Source: Tritrichomonas musculus (taxonomy: Eukaryota > Parabasalia > Tritrichomonadida > Tritrichomonadidae). Taken from it: a DNA stretch of 64,000 bases. The notes below the pieces were generated by a model, which did no database searches, was not told the origin of the DNA, and was given only the letters and a program-made list of their open reading frames with translations. Below, one piece after another: positions 59,631-64,000 of this stretch; positions within the stretch are counted from its first letter, which is position 1; each line of letters opens with the position of its first letter. The stretch is taken from contig JAPFFF010000006.1 in assembly GCA_039105265.1 (NCBI GenBank), forward strand, positions 6,076,001-6,140,000. The letters run 5' to 3'. A program made the translations under genes and the position numbers.

Positions 59631-59740
59631 GTTTAAGAAAACAACAATTCCATTTTGATTGAGTATCTCAAATAAAGAAGATTATATAAAATATTGGGCC
59701 ATAACCGTCATAACAAATTTTACGGAAAATCGGTTTTATC

Positions 59741-60530
59741 TTTTAATTACTTTAAATGTACAATCTAATTGGATACCATCTAAAAAATTATCGAGATTTA
59801 AAATCGATTTAGCAAATGGACTAACGTAATGTCCGCATAATACATAAGAATTATTATCAATTTTAGCTAATTTGGGAATATTTTTATCTGTAACAATTAA
59901 CTTTAAATAACCCTGATTTAAATATTTAAGTTGTTCAAAATTTATAATTGAATTAAAATTTGGCCGTTTAATAAAAATTTCTGAAAACTCAAAGAAAAAA
60001 GAAGTAAAACGATTTTTTGGAATTATTTTATTTGTTAAATTTTTAGCGAAAAAAATAAAAGCAATTATTAAAATCATATTTGTTTAAAAATGCAAGCGAT
60101 TTTGAATGTAAAATAGTATCTGAACCTAAACTTAAAACCGGAAAAGAAATCTGAAATGAATATAAAACATCTTTTCTTTTTTCAATAGTTTCCCATCCTT
60201 TTGTTGATATAACATACCGATTTATGGAAACATTTATTTTGAAATTCTTTTCGTAAAATATGTTGATAATGATTTGATAATCATTTCCAAGAATTGAATG
60301 CCTAAACTTAAATTCATAATATTTATCTGAAACTGAAACAACCTTTTTAAATTAGCGGGTTCATATTCGACCATCTCGTTTAAAAAAATTGCTAATGATT
60401 TAAAATCCCAAATGGGAGAATATGCAGGTGTTATATCGAACTTTGCAGCAAGCTTTGCGCCAAAAGCATTTCTGCGAAATATTGATTGCGTCGTAAAAGT
60501 AAAATCTTTGGGCGATCCAATATCAAACAT
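59741..60530 (-). pseudogene. Outer MULE transposase, N-terminal part
   Basis: Two frames: FDIGSPKDFTFTTQSIFRRN through WDFKSLAIFLNEMVEYE (60530-60234), and NFEQLKYLNQGYLKLIVTDK to GIQLDCTFKVIK (to 59741), which holds the first catalytic Asp. It aligns with the inner transposase (WSFRLLSIFINEL; GLMLDTTWSVF). At least one shift separates the two frames. The gene continues, after the inner element, at 56736. Confidence 0.8.
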
Positions 60531-61003
60531 TAAATTTATAGTTCATTTAACTTTTTTTATTTTTAAATTTATATTTGGTCATAAAGATATTGTTCTTATG
60601 TGGTTTTGAGAAGATATATGGTCATTAGTGAATTGTTTTTTCTTACAATTTTGAATTGTTATTTGGTTTGATATATTGCTTTTTTTTGACTACTTAAACA
60701 GCCGGTGTAAAAAGTATCCAAAATAGTCTATTTTGGAGTCTATCATTTTTCTGCATTTTTAGCTAAAAAATGAATTTTTTTTTCAATAATAATAGCTATT
60801 TTTATATAACACTTAATGCTTTAAAAGCATATAAAAAGATATCAAAAGAATTAATGATTAGAATAAATTATATAAAAAGTTATTGCTATTCTAAATTTTT
60901 AGAAAGTGTTAGAAAATTTTTATCAAAAAAAAATTAAAAAAAATTGAGAAAAAATACTCATATTTATTTTCTGAAGAAAATTTAATACACCTGTTTTAAT
61001 TTT

Positions 61004-61080
61004 GTAACGGAAAAATCCACTTTCGTAACGGAAATTTTCATTTTCGAAACGGAAATTTTCACTTTCGTAACGGAAAATAA
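61004..61080. repeat. 21-bp subterminal repeat, four units
   Basis: GTAACGGAAATTTTCATTTTC-type units start at 61004, 61025, 61046 and 61067, with GAAACGG in the third. Likely transposase-binding repeats; similar to GTTATGGAAA in element D. Confidence 0.85.
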
Positions 61081-61260
61081 AATAGAAGTTAAAAATATTA
61101 TCAAAGAATTGTTACTATTATTTACTTTAAGCAAAATATAATATCTGATCCAATAAAAATCAATTTTATATATATGTATATATATATATAATTTTCAATA
61201 ATGCAGTTGATGCTCATATTCAATAAAAAGTATTAAAAAATCAACCGTATATGCATATTC

Positions 61261-61290
61261 ATCAAAAAAAAAAAAAAAAAAAAAAAAAAG
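61261..61290 (+). repeat. Poly-A and preceding TA microsatellite
   Basis: A run of about 25 A at 61266-61290; a (TA)n stretch lies at 61165-61192. Confidence 0.85.
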
Positions 61291-61485
61291 GATTTTCAAT
61301 TTTTTTTTGCAGATCATCAAATTAGATCAAATTCTTAATTAGTATAAATAAAGCCATATTACATATTAAATTTGTTGTATATCTTTAATAAATTAATTTT
61401 GTTGTAAGAAAACATGGAAAAAAATAATATTCAGATCTAAAACAAATGGGTAATTAAAAAATCAAACTTTTTTATATTTAACTTT

Positions 61486-62690
61486 TTATGAAATATTTTG
61501 ATTTTTAAAAACTTTAGGAATAACTTTCATCAAATGATCCCAATATTCTTCCATTAAATCAGGTGTGATTACATTTGACACTTCATTCAAAATATTAAGT
61601 AAAAGTTCAATTCTTTTTTTACCTTTTTCACCCCAAGGTAAGTTTGTTGTTTCTATTAATTCTTGACGATATGTTGTAGCTAGCTTTTTTCTAATATTAT
61701 TTTTGACCATTGAAAAAACATTTTCAATGGGATTTAATTCAGGACTATATGGAGGCAAAACCCACAAATTTATATGTTTTTTTAAGCATAAGTTTTTGAG
61801 TTTGTTATCATCTTTTTTGTGTATTTTAGCATTATCCATTACGAAGCAAATATTTTTAAGTTTTTTTTCTTTGCATTTTTCAATTAAATTTTTGATAAAG
61901 CCATAAAAATCCTCTGCATCATATGCTTCGTTTTGCGTTTCGTAATGAACAAGCCCAATGTCTTTGTTTACAGCCATGCAGACACTGATATTTGGTGCCT
62001 TAGATAAAGGAGCGGTTAAAATAGCTCTGGTTCCTCTTTTGCTTCTTCCACGGTTTCTTAACGTACAAACCGACATTCCCATTTCGTCAATAAATATAAA
62101 TGACATTTTTAAATTGTCCATGAAATTTGAACAATATTCAATTCTTTGTCTTTTTGTTTCATCTGAATTTCTAGCTATTGGATCTATTCTAACTTTTTTA
62201 AAGTAACTAATTGACCATTCAAATAACTACTCAAAGTTGAAGCTGTGATTTCAGGGAAATTATTTTGAATACCTTTATCATTTATTTCTCCAAGTGTCAA
62301 AACAGGATTCTCTTCAATCCATTTTATAGCAGTTTCAATTTGCAAATCATCCCATTAATTTTTGTGATTGGGATGTGTCCATTTTGTCATTATTTTTCCC
62401 TGATTTTCAATTACCTTATAAAATGTTGTTTTATGATAACCTAGCGAAAATGTAAATTCTTTGGCAAAACGGACACCATTTTTATTATATGCTTGCCATA
62501 TTTTCAATGCATCACTTTTAGATAACTTTTTTCTTTTTTCTTTTCTATTTTTTTTCTTTTCTTCTTTATTTCCATTACTAATTGTTCTGTCGTTATTATT
62601 TTGAATATCTGCTTCTTCATTATCTTCATTATTTTGATTTTCTATTTGAACATTATTAGTGAAATTTCCATTATCATTTGAACATTATTA
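61486..62690 (-). pseudogene. IS630/Tc1-mariner superfamily transposase remnant
   Basis: The C-terminal 211 codons (62121-61486) are open and hold the DDE_3 catalytic core: FIDEMGMSV (first Asp), CFVMDNAKIH (second Asp) and LPPYSPELNPIENVF (Glu), with 36 residues between the second Asp and the Glu. Upstream, helix-turn-helix-like sequence continues (LSKSDALKIWQAYNKNGVRF, IKWIEENPVLTLGEI, TASTLSSYLNG) but has an in-frame stop near 62356 and a shift at the A run near 62195, and no ATG opens it. A decayed plain DNA transposon gene. Confidence 0.88.
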
Positions 62691-62881
62691 GGTCCCAATT
62701 TTTTTGAATTAATTGAAATCATTAAATAAATTTTTCAGATAAAAAACGATTAATTTTTTTTTATATATTCTAATATTCAATAAAAATATTAATATTTTGA
62801 ATATAAATGCAGATTCATATAATTATATATATATATTATTAAAATTATATTTTTATTTTAATAAGATATTTATTCAAATTT
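62691..62881. other. Short AT-rich stretch
   Basis: Between the transposase remnant and the MITE. It contains TA-rich tracts and nothing else recognised. Confidence 0.4.
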
Positions 62882-62883
62882 TA

Positions 62884-63657
62884 CAGCTGTTTCGGAAATA
62901 GATTAGAATTTTTTGGAAATAAAATAGTAACCGTTTTATTTTTTTGGAAATTAAATATTTTTTTTTTGGAAATAAAATAGGAACGATCATTTTATATTCA
63001 ATTTTATCATACTCAAAAACGGAATTAAAAGATAGATTAAAGAAATTTTATGGCGTTTTACATATTATTATGCTAATATATACATGAGTTTTGTTTTTAA
63101 CAGTTCAATATGAAACATAGAGTATGTTATTGTGTTTTTAATATGATATTACTAAAATATTGTTTTCATCCAAAATTACTCAATAAAATCTTCAATTTAT
63201 CGACAATTATGCATTTTTTATGATTTTTAATATGAAAATTGATGATAATGAATATTTTGAAAAATCTCTTTCATTAATGAAAAAATCACTTTATTTATGA
63301 TTATTATTGATTATTATATCGAATATGAAAAGAAATTTTCTTTTTGTTTTATCCAGGATATAATATAAAAAAGATATTATGCAATCGGTGAAATATCAAT
63401 TATAAAGTATCTTTTTAATAACATCTGTCAAAATATATTAAATTGGCAAAAGATTGTTTAGATGTAATTAATATTTGCTTCTGATTTAAATGTTTTTCAT
63501 CAACAAAAATTTTGGAAATTGAATGCAAAATAATCGTTCACTATTTTATTTCCAAAAAAAAATATTTTATTTCCAAAAATATTTTAACGGTTTTATAAAC
63601 CATTCAAATCATGCTATTTTATTTCCAAAAAATTCTAATCTATTTCCGAAACAGCTG
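62884..63657. mobile_element. TA-flanked MITE F
   Basis: TA at 62882-62883 and 63658-63659. Perfect inverted ends of about 45 bases start CAGCTGTTTCGGAAATAG. Pairing resumes after a small indel, so the arms reach about 110-130 bases, with GGAAATAAAATA repeated. The AT-rich core has no gene. TA duplication and related end sequence point to the IS630/Tc1 group. Confidence 0.8.
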
Positions 63658-63659
63658 TA

Positions 63660-64000
63660 TCAAAATAAAAATAGATTTATAAAAAAAAAGAGATATGGTT
63701 ATAAATTGACCTTATAATGTTATTTTTATGTATTTTTATATAATAATAAAGGATTAAATTAGATTTATTTGTTTATTTATTATTAATTTTATATATATAA
63801 TTTATTTTAATATTTATATTAAATGTATATATATAATTGATCAAGAAATATATATAATAAATAATACATACTTTCAATGATATTCAATTTTCAATAATTA
63901 GTAAAGGTCGTACAACTGAATTTTTACAGTAAAACTCAATGATTGGTTTGTTTAAACTAATTATATTTTATTATAATAATAATAATCAGTTTTATAAATA
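63660..64000. other. AT-rich end of window with a third R-like start
   Basis: TAAAGGTCGTACAACTGAA at about 63902 resembles the first bases of both R copies (CAAAGGTMGTWCAACTAAA), then diverges. The rest is AT-rich. Confidence 0.4.

Larger units (their letters stand above)
56737..59740. mobile_element. Inner Mutator-like element, 3.0 kb
   Basis: Target duplication TTTTAATT at 56729-56736 and 59741-59748. The ends start GATA on both sides and share TTCCGTAAA then a G(C/T)TATG run in the same register over 32 bases. Inside, on the minus strand, are a nearly whole transposase, an upstream array of 123-bp repeats, and a poly-A tract near 56910. It interrupts the transposase of the outer element. 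Removing it together with one target copy brings TFKVI and KNYKTC of the outer gene into one frame. Confidence 0.92.
55465..60744. mobile_element. Outer Mutator-like element (MULE), inserted in repeat R
   Basis: Ends of about 39 bp: GATAGACT, then after a variable stretch GACTATTTTGGATACTTTTT, seen left at 55465 and inverted at 60744. The 8-bp target ATTTTTCT is at 55457-55464 and 60745-60752, and is single in the uninterrupted R copy at 40961. Allowing for the shared G, a 9-bp duplication is equally possible. It carries one minus-strand MULE transposase gene, decayed and interrupted by the inner element. Confidence 0.9.
48066..60787. repeat. Repeat R, second copy, split by nested insertions
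   Basis: Pieces of R are at 48066-48101, about 51177-51186, about 53739-53784, 55087-55464 and 60753-60787. Joined, they follow the order of the copy at 40.5-41.0 kb. The gaps are filled by four elements described separately. The join at 48101/51177 reads GAATAAAAAATAAAA then TTAAATAAATTTATA, against TAAAATAATTTTATA in the first copy. Confidence 0.7.
60988..62690. mobile_element. IS630/Tc1-like element, decayed; right end not resolved
   Basis: The left end is probably TA then CACCTGTTTTAATTTTG (60986 on), followed by four 21-bp units with GTAACGGAAA (61004-61080). It contains a minus-strand DDE transposase remnant. No matching right terminus was found before the MITE at 62884, whose own ends (CAGCTGTTTCGG) are related, so the two may be parts of one structure. 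Confidence 0.5.

Noticed and set aside
1-64000. tRNA or rRNA genes
   Set aside because: No GGTTCRA-type T-loop in a foldable context and no rRNA core sequence was noticed; a covariance scan would be needed to exclude short RNAs.

Overview
The window reads as the nuclear genome of a trichomonad flagellate, most likely Tritrichomonas-like. The evidence is very AT-rich spacers, compact intron-free genes, TCAYW initiator-like motifs 4-40 bases before many start codons, and typical expanded families: BTB plus F5/8 type C protein, R2R3 Myb, TKL kinase with a poly-Q tail, NAK-type kinase, Rab and L-type lectin. The species call is an inference. No tRNA, rRNA, CRISPR array or viral gene was recognised.

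Bases 1 to about 40,000 are ordinary euchromatin with genes on both strands. In order they are prolyl-tRNA synthetase, a TAF12-like histone-fold protein, a degenerate PAP2-like membrane protein, adenylosuccinate lyase, a ubiquitin-like/transmembrane/Cys-rich protein, VPS16 with a large charged insert, an MLF-family protein, a TMEM147-like membrane protein, a FAM227-like protein, a 2.9 kb spacer with cruciforms, a BTB-F5/8C protein, an AAK1/GAK-like kinase with NPF/DPF motifs, a Myb protein, a CLAMP/C1a-32-like flagellar protein, an L-type lectin receptor, a decayed ORF, an unknown protein divergent from a YIP1-family protein, CK2 beta, a TKL kinase with a long Q tail, and cytosolic Hsp90. Membrane traffic (VPS16, NAK kinase, lectin, YIP1, Rab) and the flagellum (FAM227, CLAMP) recur. 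Between the TKL kinase and Hsp90 lies a TTAA-flanked element with an inverted repeat whose arms are 646 bp each.

Bases 40,000 to 46,600 hold a repeat called R here (about 40,492-41,006, with a 61-codon ORF), a four-helix membrane protein, a Rab GTPase, a 1.38 kb element with 15-bp inverted ends and 8-bp target duplications that carries a small acidic ORF, a coiled-coil membrane protein and a RING protein.

Bases 46,600 to 64,000 are transposon-dominated. A second copy of R (about 48,066-60,787) has been split by successive insertions: a TTAA-flanked element (48,106-51,172) with three 412-bp tandem units, a TA-flanked element (51,239-53,738) within a 263-bp-arm inverted repeat, a hAT-like element (53,785-55,086) with 8-bp duplications, and a Mutator-like element (55,465-60,744). 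The last is itself interrupted inside its transposase gene by a second Mutator-like element (56,737-59,740) that has a nearly whole transposase and a 123-bp tandem array. The intact R copy at 40.5-41.0 kb supplies the empty sites. To the right are a decayed IS630/Tc1-like transposase and a TA-flanked MITE.

Several long reading frames in this AT-rich DNA begin at TTG or GTG. For those genes the start given here is the first in-frame ATG, which often lies just after an initiator-like motif.
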